DNA of 31,224 bases, from contig CAZPWQ010000031.1 of assembly GCA_964590495.1 (NCBI GenBank), positions 1 to 31,224 of the forward strand, read 5' to 3'. This DNA is from CAZPWQ01 sp964590495 (GTDB lineage: Bacteria; Bacteroidota; Rhodothermia; Balneolales; Balneolaceae). The notes beneath the pieces were generated by a model. That model was not told where the DNA came from. It saw nothing but the letters and a program-made list of their open reading frames with translations, and made no database searches. Positions 7,601 to 14,067 of the stretch are shown here, in pieces. Position 1 is the first letter of the stretch. Each line of letters starts with the position of its first letter. A program made the translations under genes and the position numbers.

Positions 7601-8660
7601 TGGAAGCATCTCCGGTATCCCAGCTGTAGGTCAGGGTGGTGGAGTCGCCTTCCTGCAATCCGTTTATTGTCTGGGTTTCAATAGTTGTACTCTCCGTCTG
7701 GTGTTCCAGTGTTACATTGATATCATCGTCAACTGCCCGGTTACCGGTATTCTCGATCGTCACTTCGATGTCAACCTCATCCCCCTGCGTAGCAGAATCA
7801 GGTGCATTTATCTGTGTTATGGCGATATCGTTTTCCTGTGGCTCATTTATTGTAATCGTTGCCGTGGCCGTATTATTTTCGGAATTATCGTCTTCAAAGT
7901 CGTGTATCGCCTGTAATTCATGTTCTCCGGCGGATGCTTCCTCTGTATCCCAGTTGTAGGTAAGCGTTGTAGTGCCTCCGGCTTCCAAATCACTGATTGT
8001 TTGGGTACCGATTTCAACTCCGTCTGTAAGATCTTCCAGAGTGATGTTAATTTCTTCGCTTACAGCTTCATCACCCATATTTTGCAGGGTCACCTCTACG
8101 CTTACACCATCACCTTGTCTTGCAGAAGATGGTGCACTTATCTCTGAAACAGCTATATCGCTCTCGGTCTCTGGCGCCTCTTCTACTATGACTGAGACTG
8201 AAGTAGTGTCATTTGATTTCTCATTGTCTTCATAGTCGTGTACTGCAGTTAATATATGCTCACCAATCGATGCTTCTTCTGTATCCCAGCTATAGGTAAA
8301 ACTTCTTGCACTGTCCGGAGCAAGTAAGCTGACGAATTCTGTCGTTAGCGTATTTCGGTCGGTATCATCCGTCAGGGTAACACTTACGGAATCATTTACT
8401 TCCTGATTGCCAAAATTTTGTATGGTTACAGAAATTTCGGCACTTTCGCCTTGCATAACAGACGCAGGAGCGTCTATGGCAGTGATCCCCATATCACTGG
8501 TTGGGATTTGACCGGAGTCGTTTGTAAAAACCTCACATTGTGTAATTGCGAAAATTACAAGAACTGTGATGATACTATATACGGCTATTAAACCGGTTCT
8601 GTTTCTTTTCTTTTTTTTACCGCACAGCTTGTGAGATGCCTTATTTTTCAACTCTTTCAT
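4617..8660 (-). CDS. Giant CARDB-repeat surface protein with C-terminal IPT/TIG domain
   Basis: 1347 aa. A basic N-terminus (KKKKRNR) precedes one hydrophobic helix (about 23-40) ending in AITQC-EVF; Cys42 aligns with the lipidated Cys of the smaller paralogue but has Gln at -1. Eleven CARDB-like modules of about 103-110 aa follow, each starting (S/N/T)DIA(I/V)T.. and containing QGE.VDI.VTIENTGN, a TL(T/S)(Y/F).W(D/N)T strand and DDN(S/D)(E/D)N. The end is one IPT/TIG-like domain (about 1250-1342) with a short acidic tail. Modules 4/5 and module pairs 8-9/10-11 are near-identical, also in DNA. It overlaps the preceding small gene by 20 bp; an AAGAAG site lies before ATG 8660. A long, acidic, stalk-like adhesin or matrix protein is inferred; no enzymatic domain is seen. 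Confidence 0.85.
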   Translation of the reverse strand: MKELKNKASHKLCGKKKKRNRTGLIAVYSIITVLVIFAITQCEVFTNDSGQIPTSDMGITAIDAPASVMQGESAEISVTIQNFGNQEVNDSVSVTLTDDTDRNTLTTEFVSLLAPDSARSFTYSWDTEEASIGEHILTAVHDYEDNEKSNDTTSVSVIVEEAPETESDIAVSEISAPSSARQGDGVSVEVTLQNMGDEAVSEEINITLEDLTDGVEIGTQTISDLEAGGTTTLTYNWDTEEASAGEHELQAIHDFEDDNSENNTATATITINEPQENDIAITQINAPDSATQGDEVDIEVTIENTGNRAVDDDINVTLEHQTESTTIETQTINGLQEGDSTTLTYSWDTGDASTGEHELQAIHDFEDDNSENNTATTTITLNEPQENDIAITRINAPTSATQGDEVDIEVTIENTGNQPVDDDINVTLENQTESTTIETQTINGLQEGDSTTLTYSWDTGDASTGEHELRATHDFEDDNSENNTATTTITLNEPQENDIAITRINAPTSATQGDEVDIEVTIENTGNQPVDDDINVTLENQTESTTIETQTINGLQEGDSTTLTYSWDTGDAATGEHELQAAHDFDDNNADNNSDVTVIVIGEQQENDLAITNVNSPSSVEQGEEIDIEVTVENTGNQLISENIDVILEDQTDGVTIGTQSVSGLEAGDSTVLTYSWDTGEASTGDHEIEAEHSFDDDNPGNNSGSTTVTVNEQTVIDIGLTNMSAASSVPQGENVTISITVENLGNTALPETVDVTLNNETTGQNIGEQAIGSLSAGSSEERTFIWETDNAQIGTHTLVASHNLNDDNDSNDSESTTITVEEPADISITDVSATPSSVIQGESVEVDVTIENTGEQSAEDFSVTLEDLTDDNTIETQSGNSLDPGDNTTLTFVWDTDEASSGEHNLRASNSFSDDTRSETVTVEEAVTDIAVTEVNAPSSTVQGETVDINVTVENTGNQPVNENIDVILEDLTDDNTVNTQQISGLNAGAAETLTFSWNTGDASIGEHELQGAHSIDDDNSDNDSETASIAVEEPADISITDISATPSSVIQGESVEVDVTIENTGEQPAEDFSVTLEDLTDDNTIETQSGNSLDPGDNTTLTFVWDTDEASSGEHNLRASNSFSDDTRSETVTVEEAVTDIAVTEVNAPSSTVQGETVDINVTIENTGNQSVEESFDVILEDVTDGTTINTQTVSGLDAESGTTLSYTWDTGDASTGEHELLASHTFDDGNSDNDESSAFTTVNEPLDITEIDPDTMEEDTSGEVTITGSGFEPGIEVTFENGNGPTPTASDITVNDSQTLSATVTTSGNGNDNDRTWDVRVTNPDNSTAVLENGFTITANDDDE
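5188..6195. repeat. Long direct repeat in the CARDB gene (period 636 bp, two modules)
   Basis: Bases 5188-5452 and 5824-6088 are identical over 265 bp at an offset of 636 bp (212 codons, two modules). Similarity continues with scattered single differences to about 5560 and 6196. Module pair 8-9 has therefore been duplicated as a unit to make pair 10-11. Confidence 0.9.
6976..7568. repeat. Tandem direct repeat in the CARDB gene (period 330 bp, one module)
   Basis: Bases 6976-7238 and 7306-7568 are identical over 263 bp at an offset of 330 bp (110 codons, exactly one module). A third, more diverged copy continues to about 7900. This is a recent single-module duplication that preserves the frame. 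Confidence 0.9.
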
Positions 8661-8952
8661 GATCTTCTTTATTAAATGTTGTACTGATCTTTACTAGACT
8701 TGGCTCAGATCTGAAACTCCACAACTTGTCTTCCATAAACGCCGGTATTTTTTTGTGCTCATTATCACGAATCCACAAGCTGTCGTTCAGGCACAGAGTA
8801 TCTGTCTGTAATCTGCCGAATTGATGATAGTGTACAACTTTGGCGTAGTGGATTTCACCGGCTTGATGTACTGGTGTTTCGGTTGAAAGTGAAAAGCTGG
8901 TAATGAGAAATGTTGCGCTTAAAAAGACGATGATTGTGGTTAGTTTTTTCAT
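8641..8952 (-). CDS. Small secreted protein of unknown function
   Basis: 103 aa with a clear signal peptide (MKKLTTIIVFLSATFLITSFSLS) and a mature part of about 80 residues containing one cysteine. The ATG at 8952 is preceded by a strong AAGGAGAGG site, which supports a real gene. It overlaps the start of the CARDB giant by 20 bp, so it is probably the first gene of the 8952-2132 operon and translationally coupled to it. I do not recognise a family. A secreted or periplasmic accessory of the surface proteins is possible only from context. Confidence 0.65.
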   Translation of the reverse strand: MKKLTTIIVFLSATFLITSFSLSTETPVHQAGEIHYAKVVHYHQFGRLQTDTLCLNDSLWIRDNEHKKIPAFMEDKLWSFRSEPSLVKISTTFNKEDHERVEK

Positions 8953-9152
8953 GATGACCTCTCCTTGATTTTGTGTTCTCTCTATATGGTTGAAAATGAT
9001 CAGTTCATTCAGTCAATGTTTTAGTTAAAATTGGGAATTAGATTTAGTTGTCAGGGTTCTTCGGGGAGTATCAGCCGCAGCCAGATTTGTTGATATCCTC
9101 CGGTTTTATTTTGATGATAATGTCATAACTCTCTTTTCTTAATATTGAATTA

Positions 9153-11120
9153 TCAGGTGTGATCATTGAAGGAGATCAGAGGTTCTGATTTTGAATGCCC
9201 GTTCTTATTCAGATATCCGTCTGAATATTGAATATCCTGAAGGTTCACCTGCAGCCGCTTGATTTTTATTCCTTTGGTATGGGCTATTTCATTCAGTCTT
9301 TTAAAATTTTCCGGTTTAATATTTTCTTCACACATCAGTATGTAGTCTACTTTTCTCTTGAGTTTCACTTTGGCCAGTTTCCAATGTCCACCCAGAATGG
9401 GATAACCATAAATTAACTTACCTTCGAGGTTGGGGTTATCATCCAGGAAGCCAAGCACTTTCATGTTGCTTTTGGGTGAATGAATAATTTTATGCAGAAT
9501 CATTGTGCCGTTTTCATTTGCGCCGTATATAAGAACATTCTGGTCTGATTTTTTGCTCTGGTTAACCCAGTAGCACATAGCCTGATAGGCGATGCGGATG
9601 CCAAGGGTAAAAGTGAGCAGGAAGTAAAAGTCAAGCACCAGGAATTGGAACATCAGCAGAATAGGTAACGCATCCAGAATAAATATTACGAAAGCAGTTG
9701 AAAAGGCAGCATATCCTACCGATGCCGTTATAGAAAGAATATCACCGATTCCCATTTGCCTGATCGTTTCCCGGTAAACTCCTGTCAGCCAAAAACTGAA
9801 TAATTGTATCGATAAAACAATGACCAGGAACTGGTCAAAATTAAGAACATCCATTGAGGGTGGATTTATACTGCTGATCAGGAGATAGCTTAGGCTGAAG
9901 GAACCTGCTATAAAGCACAAATCCATCAGGCTCAGGAAAATAGGTTGATTTATTATCCATTTTTCATAAAAGGGCATCATCATGCCATTGTTGAAAATCG
10001 ATATTTCTCTGTAACGCAATTTTTTTACTCCGAGAAAAAGAATCACGATCAGGAAAAAAGCAATAGTAATCGATTGCAATTCATTGTCTGCCTGTGTTGT
10101 AGAAAAGGCACCCAGTGCAAAAAAAGCGGATACGCAGTACAGGAGAAGCACAGTATTGCGGTGCGTTAAACCCATCGATAAGATTTGATGGTGGATGTGA
10201 GAGCTGTCTGGCTTAAACATGCTCTGGATTTTACGGGTGATGGATTTTGATCTCTTTCCATTTTTCTCCGGCATATAGAAACTCATAAATCTGCGGAGCA
10301 TCGTTATAAGGGTATCGGTAATCGGAAGCCCGAGTACAAGAATAGGAAACAACAGAGCAAACCCGGTTGATATTTTGGCAGAGCTGTGGATGGATATCAG
10401 GGCCAGTGAAAAGCCGATGATAAGACTTCCTGAATCGCCGAGAAATATTTTGGCCGGATTGAAATTATACCGGAGGAAACCCACAAGGGCACCGGCCAGT
10501 ATCAGGGCAAAAACCGCAGTCCACATGGCCCCGGAAAGTGCCGATACGGCGAAAATAGAAATAGCGGCAATGGTTGATACACCGGCCGCCAGCCCGTCAA
10601 GGCCATCGATAAGGTTGAAAGCGTTGGTAACTCCAACGATCCAGAGTACCGTAAGAGGAAAATCGATCATTTCAACATTCAATATCCCGCTTCCTACCGG
10701 ATTTGTGACAATTGAGATCTTAAAACCTGCATAATAAATCAATGCGGCTACAGCAAACTGTACACCGAATTTTATACCCGGCTTTAAAGGTTTCAGATCA
10801 TCCCATAATCCAAGAGAAAAAATGGCGAAGAAGCAAAAACAAAGAATATAAATCTGGCCGGCGTTTTCCTCCACCCCTTCTAGAAGACCGGGAAAAAGGA
10901 TATATACAGCCATGCTGGATATTATAATACTAAGAAACACTGACAGTCCCCCCAGCCTGGGAGTGGTCGATTCATGTATTTTTCTGCCTCCCGGCTGATC
11001 AACCGCGCCAATCACGTTGGCAAGTCGAATAATCAGGGGGGTCAGCATTAATGCCAGAATAACCGGCAGCAAAAATGATATGATAAATTCCAGGAACATA
11101 CTTGTGGTAAAAAATTTCAA
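9153..11120 (-). CDS. WecA/TagO-type undecaprenyl-phosphate sugar-1-phosphate transferase fused to a CapD/FlaA1-like membrane and Rossmann region
   Basis: Residues about 8-370 are a polytopic PNPT enzyme that moves a HexNAc-1-phosphate from UDP-sugar to undecaprenyl phosphate, starting the EPS repeat unit. Visible motifs are VDQPGGRKIH (40-49), the DD pair D107-D108, NAFNLIDGLDG (N166-G176), FLGDSGS (226-232) and SHIHH (307-311). Residues about 390-515 form a second membrane region. A cytoplasmic nucleotide-binding Rossmann segment follows (GANENG 533-538, GFLDDNP 557-563), as in the N-terminal half of CapD/FlaA1-type proteins, but without their dehydratase/epimerase domain. Families with the PNPT part alone are about 350 aa, so this is a fusion. 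The start at 11120 is TTG overlapping the upstream stop; ATG at 11099 (residue 8) is an equally good start. Last gene of the minus EPS operon. Confidence 0.85.
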   Translation of the reverse strand: MKFFTTSMFLEFIISFLLPVILALMLTPLIIRLANVIGAVDQPGGRKIHESTTPRLGGLSVFLSIIISSMAVYILFPGLLEGVEENAGQIYILCFCFFAIFSLGLWDDLKPLKPGIKFGVQFAVAALIYYAGFKISIVTNPVGSGILNVEMIDFPLTVLWIVGVTNAFNLIDGLDGLAAGVSTIAAISIFAVSALSGAMWTAVFALILAGALVGFLRYNFNPAKIFLGDSGSLIIGFSLALISIHSSAKISTGFALLFPILVLGLPITDTLITMLRRFMSFYMPEKNGKRSKSITRKIQSMFKPDSSHIHHQILSMGLTHRNTVLLLYCVSAFFALGAFSTTQADNELQSITIAFFLIVILFLGVKKLRYREISIFNNGMMMPFYEKWIINQPIFLSLMDLCFIAGSFSLSYLLISSINPPSMDVLNFDQFLVIVLSIQLFSFWLTGVYRETIRQMGIGDILSITASVGYAAFSTAFVIFILDALPILLMFQFLVLDFYFLLTFTLGIRIAYQAMCYWVNQSKKSDQNVLIYGANENGTMILHKIIHSPKSNMKVLGFLDDNPNLEGKLIYGYPILGGHWKLAKVKLKRKVDYILMCEENIKPENFKRLNEIAHTKGIKIKRLQVNLQDIQYSDGYLNKNGHSKSEPLISFNDHT

Positions 11121-11959
11121 TTTGATTTTCTGTTTCCGTCAACATCGTATGGTAATTTCCAGCTCATCGAAAAGGGCAGGTGACAGCTTTTGATTGTTTC
11201 ACCATGCGAGAGAATGGCCCCCTGAAGTATGGCATTTTTGAGCTGGCGGATATTTCCAGGCCAGTGATATTTACAGCATTCCTCCAGGGCTTCATCCGAG
11301 ATATTTAAATTTGACCATTTCGAATTTTTCGTATTGATTTCTCTGATAAATGAAGCAATAATAATCGGTATGTCTTCTCGTCGCTCACGCAGCGGGGGGA
11401 GCATCAATTCAACCGGATCAATTTTATTAAGTATAGTCGCCCACTCCGCGGTATGAGATACATTTTGGTACGACTCCTGGTTCATGGAGATAATGAGCCG
11501 CGGTCTGCTGCTGATATCATATCTGAACAACTGGTCGCTGCTCTTGACAAAGGAATTGATGATATTGAGCATAAATTGAGCAGAGAGTTCAGAAAACTGG
11601 TCCAGGTAAAGAATTCCGCCGCTGGCTTTTTCTATTGCATCATATTTTAGCGTAATATGCTCTTCATCGAAATGCAGGTGCTCCCAGAAGGCCTCTTTAT
11701 ATTCTTTTTCATTAATGTCGACACAATAGAAGGAATAAAAAGGGCCGTCGGAACGGATGCTGTTTTTGTGAATGACTTTGGCAATGCGTTTTTTACCCGA
11801 TCCTATTTCTCCTACGATGAGTACATGGGTATCGATATGAGCTACGCGGATTACCTTGTTAAGTATATCCTGCATCAGTACGCTCTCCGATGATCTTTCT
11901 ACTTCATTTAAAAAGGATTCTTTAAGTTCTTTGTGAGTAAGTGTAGGTGATGCTATCAT
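11117..11959 (-). CDS. Degenerate sigma-54-activator-type AAA+ ATPase without GAFTGA loop or DNA-binding domain
   Basis: 280 aa, almost only the AAA+ core of bacterial enhancer-binding proteins. Seen: Walker A GEIGSGKK (50-57), the following IHKNS.RSDGPF block, a Walker B-like GGILYLDQ (114-121), the arginine-finger block LPPLRERREDIP (187-198) and sensor II WPGNIRQLKNA near 244-254. Two changes stand out. The region that should carry GAFTGA (about 89-110) reads WEHLHFDEEHITLKY, and the Walker B acid DE is DQ (Gln121). No receiver, PAS or GAF domain and no C-terminal HTH are present. It should not open sigma-54 promoters in the usual way. It sits 4 bp after the barrel gene and overlaps the PNPT gene, so it is made together with the EPS export proteins. 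Confidence 0.8.
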   Translation of the reverse strand: MIASPTLTHKELKESFLNEVERSSESVLMQDILNKVIRVAHIDTHVLIVGEIGSGKKRIAKVIHKNSIRSDGPFYSFYCVDINEKEYKEAFWEHLHFDEEHITLKYDAIEKASGGILYLDQFSELSAQFMLNIINSFVKSSDQLFRYDISSRPRLIISMNQESYQNVSHTAEWATILNKIDPVELMLPPLRERREDIPIIIASFIREINTKNSKWSNLNISDEALEECCKYHWPGNIRQLKNAILQGAILSHGETIKSCHLPFSMSWKLPYDVDGNRKSN

Positions 11960-11963
11960 GGTG

Positions 11964-12947
11964 TTATAATTGAAGTGTTAAACCCAATTGATGAAAACGT
12001 TCTAATAAGTTTCTGCTGTGCGAAACAGAATAGTCGATCCTGATGATGCCGGAATTAACGCCAACTCCGAATCGGGGGGCGTAAATATTTCGTTCGGGAT
12101 GAAATAATAACCCGCTTCTTAATGCTACGGAGGGTACTACATAGACCTCCAGGCCTATTTTATACCAGACACCGTTTTCTCCGAACCTCTTCTCGTTGGC
12201 CAGTGAGAGAGACAGGTATGTATCATCCGTATCAACGGGAAACTGGAGGGTGGCTCCCAACTCCAGACTTTCTCTTAGATTTTGGCTTCCCAAAGCGGTT
12301 AAATCTTCTCCGATTTGCTGATAGGTAATACTGCGTCCCAGGCCCCGGAAGGCGATCCCGTAGCTAACCGATTCCGAAGGGGCGTACAACATGCCGAGGG
12401 AGGGAGAAATAGTCCAGAAACGGGCAACCTCATTCTGTGCAAAAGAAATACTGTTTAGCACGCCGAAACTTAAGGTGTTCTCAAACGAATAGGCGTACGC
12501 CGTTTCGAGCTGGATCATCGAAAGATTAGGTTCAGGCAGGGGATTTGTGCCAAGAAAATTCGTTGCATTTACTCCCGCATGATGGAAGGCAAATTGCCCC
12601 GCTATTGTGTGACTACCATTACGAAAGGCAGGGAACGTTATATTCTGGAACATCAGGTTGTTATTCCAGTTCTGATGCATGTCGATATGCAGCACGTCTG
12701 TATTACGAACAAACGACAGGTTGGCCGGATTGATGTTTATAGACGTCAAATCAGTTGGATCGGCTACAGTCGCATCACCCAGGGCTGTTGTACGGGTATC
12801 AAATTTGAAGGAGCGGGGTGCACCCCTGGTACCGTCTGACACGCCTGCGGTATCCGTAATTTGTGCCCGGAGAACCTGTGGAAAACTTAACGTCAGTAAC
12901 AGACCGGACAAGATTAAGGCAGTGAAAAATTGAAATATTGTTTTCAT
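11964..12947 (-). CDS. PorV/PorQ-like outer-membrane beta-barrel protein
   Basis: 327 aa with a signal peptide cut around LRAQ (residues about 1-29). The rest alternates short amphipathic strands and turns. The start of the mature part (RTTALGDATVADPTDLTSININPANLSF) is the typical opening of the PorV/PorQ/UPF0164 barrel family of the Bacteroidota group, and the protein ends in a barrel-closing strand (GLTLQL). Its ATG overlaps the stop of the Wza gene (TAATG), so the two are translationally coupled. In this place it is a candidate outer-membrane component for EPS export or anchoring. PorV proteins are otherwise known from type IX secretion, but no type IX genes or C-terminal sorting domains are seen here. 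Confidence 0.7.
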   Translation of the reverse strand: MKTIFQFFTALILSGLLLTLSFPQVLRAQITDTAGVSDGTRGAPRSFKFDTRTTALGDATVADPTDLTSININPANLSFVRNTDVLHIDMHQNWNNNLMFQNITFPAFRNGSHTIAGQFAFHHAGVNATNFLGTNPLPEPNLSMIQLETAYAYSFENTLSFGVLNSISFAQNEVARFWTISPSLGMLYAPSESVSYGIAFRGLGRSITYQQIGEDLTALGSQNLRESLELGATLQFPVDTDDTYLSLSLANEKRFGENGVWYKIGLEVYVVPSVALRSGLLFHPERNIYAPRFGVGVNSGIIRIDYSVSHSRNLLERFHQLGLTLQL

Positions 12948-13654
12948 TAGTTGATGACTCTGAAAATTCCAAATAACAATATGATATCACGAAGAAAGTC
13001 AGACATCTCCCGCACCGCATTTTCTTTTCGCGGTACATATATGACATCACCGGGATTTACCATGGCAGCCTGATTCATCTGCCCTGACTCGAGGTAGCGT
13101 GTTAAATCGATAGTTACATGATTTGATGAGCTGTTTTCGCGATAGATTTTAATTCTGCGCATATTTGCGTCATCCGATGGCCCCCCTGCCATCGAAATTA
13201 CTTTAAATATTGACGTTTGATCAGAAACCGGGTAGTTATCGGGTTGCCCAACCATTCCAAATACCGATACCAACATGGCGTCGGTACTGCGGATTGATAC
13301 CGTCAGGTTGATAGTTCCTTTTATATACTGGGAAAGTTTTTTTGTCAGGTTTTCCTTTAACTCGTCATGAGTATATCCGACTACTTCCATCTCGCCGATA
13401 AGCGGCACGGCAATAGTCCCCTGATTCGAGACCGTTGTGGTGGTATTGAAATCCGATTCTTCCCAAACCAGGATCTCGATTTCATCACCTGATCTTATTT
13501 TATAAAGGGAGTCTGCAACCGGGGCGGCTTCTTGCGCCTCAGCCATCTGTTGCCGGGCGTTCTTCTCTTGAAGCTCATTTGATGGACCGCAGCCCAACAG
13601 TAACAGGGGGATAACCAGAAACCCGCATAATTTTAAAGTGTTCGTGAAACTCAT
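12947..13654 (-). CDS. Wza-type polysaccharide export lipoprotein
   Basis: 235 aa. The lipobox is LLLLGC (Cys22). A poly-export domain follows (about 50-130, opening YKIRSGDEIEILVW and with a VPLIGEMEVVGYTHDEL strand). One SLBB domain comes next (about 133-215, with VFGMVGQPDNYPV and PGDVIYVPRKE). A hydrophobic/amphipathic C-terminal helix (FLRDIILLFGIF) probably inserts in the outer membrane. E. coli Wza has about 380 aa and more SLBB copies, so this is a short version, as usual in the Bacteroidota group. First gene of the minus operon; a sigma-54-like element lies 53-68 bp upstream of the start. Confidence 0.9.
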   Translation of the reverse strand: MSFTNTLKLCGFLVIPLLLLGCGPSNELQEKNARQQMAEAQEAAPVADSLYKIRSGDEIEILVWEESDFNTTTTVSNQGTIAVPLIGEMEVVGYTHDELKENLTKKLSQYIKGTINLTVSIRSTDAMLVSVFGMVGQPDNYPVSDQTSIFKVISMAGGPSDDANMRRIKIYRENSSSNHVTIDLTRYLESGQMNQAAMVNPGDVIYVPRKENAVREMSDFLRDIILLFGIFRVIN

Positions 13655-13706
13655 TGTATTTTTAAATTAATTATTTTGCTGATTAGTGACTCTCACCCGA
13701 AGTTGT

Positions 13707-13722
13707 TACAACAAATATGCCA
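13707..13722 (-). promoter_or_regulatory. Sigma-54-like -24/-12 promoter for the wza operon
   Basis: On the minus strand the sequence is TGGCATATTTGTTGTA. It matches the consensus TGGCAY-R-N4-TTGCW with correct spacing; the only core deviation is GT instead of GC at -12. The expected transcription start is near 13696, about 42 nt before the ATG at 13654. Confidence 0.5.
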
Positions 13723-13827
13723 ATCTGATTTCCAACCGGCCGAACAGCCCCTGTGACTAACAGAACCTTGGTTTTTAATCATTTTTCATCTGGGGGGACA
13801 GTGGGGAAAAAACCTATAGTTTTTCTG

Positions 13828-13844
13828 TGTGAATAAATTTCACA
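13828..13844. promoter_or_regulatory. Palindrome between divergent promoters, candidate upstream activator site
   Basis: TGTGAA, five bases, TTCACA: a perfect 6-bp dyad between the two sigma-54-like promoters. It resembles a short CRP/FNR-type or enhancer-binding-protein site. The binding protein is unknown. Confidence 0.35.
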
Positions 13845-13996
13845 AAGCCGGTATCCGTTGTTGTGTAATTTTGTTTCAGCTGAACTTCTGCCGGATTCCG
13901 GGGGAGAAAATGGCGTGGTGTCAAAAGCAGTCTGAAACAGGTTTGGAAAGCCGACAGGCGGTAAAAGGATATATTAATTGCTTCTGCTAAATGATT

Positions 13997-14012
13997 TGGC
14001 ATAACAATTGTA
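13997..14012 (+). promoter_or_regulatory. Sigma-54-like -24/-12 promoter for the plus EPS operon
   Basis: TGGCATAACAATTGTA has the same TGGCATA-N4-TTGTA form as the minus-strand element at 13707-13722. The expected start is near 14023, about 45 nt before the GTG at 14068. The shared deviation (GT at -12) in both elements suggests a lineage-specific variant rather than chance. Confidence 0.5.
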
Positions 14013-14067
14013 CTACTATTGGTTCCAATGCAATTAAACCGTAATCAGTAACTAAATCATATAGCAC

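Larger units (their letters stand above)
13655..14067. promoter_or_regulatory. Divergent promoter region between the two EPS operons
   Basis: 413 bp without a credible gene. It holds a minus-strand sigma-54-like element at 13707-13722 and a plus-strand one at 13997-14012, nearly equidistant from their genes. Between them is a perfect dyad TGTGAA-TAAAT-TTCACA at 13828-13844, about 110 bp upstream of the minus element and 155 bp upstream of the plus one, a usual distance for an enhancer site shared by both promoters. Confidence 0.55.

Noticed and set aside
4617..8660. Regularly spaced repeats considered as CRISPR or satellite DNA
   Set aside because: Units of 330/636 bp are coding, stay in frame and encode CARDB modules; no 20-40-bp repeat-spacer pattern is present.
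2132..8660. Type IX secretion cargo among the surface proteins
   Set aside because: No C-terminal sorting domain is visible; the CARDB proteins end in acidic tails and the GH18 protein simply ends after its barrel.
8953..9152. Tiny frames and a purine-rich motif between the PNPT gene and the small secreted gene
   Set aside because: Only 6-10 codons long with no conserved feature; no supported gene or RNA.
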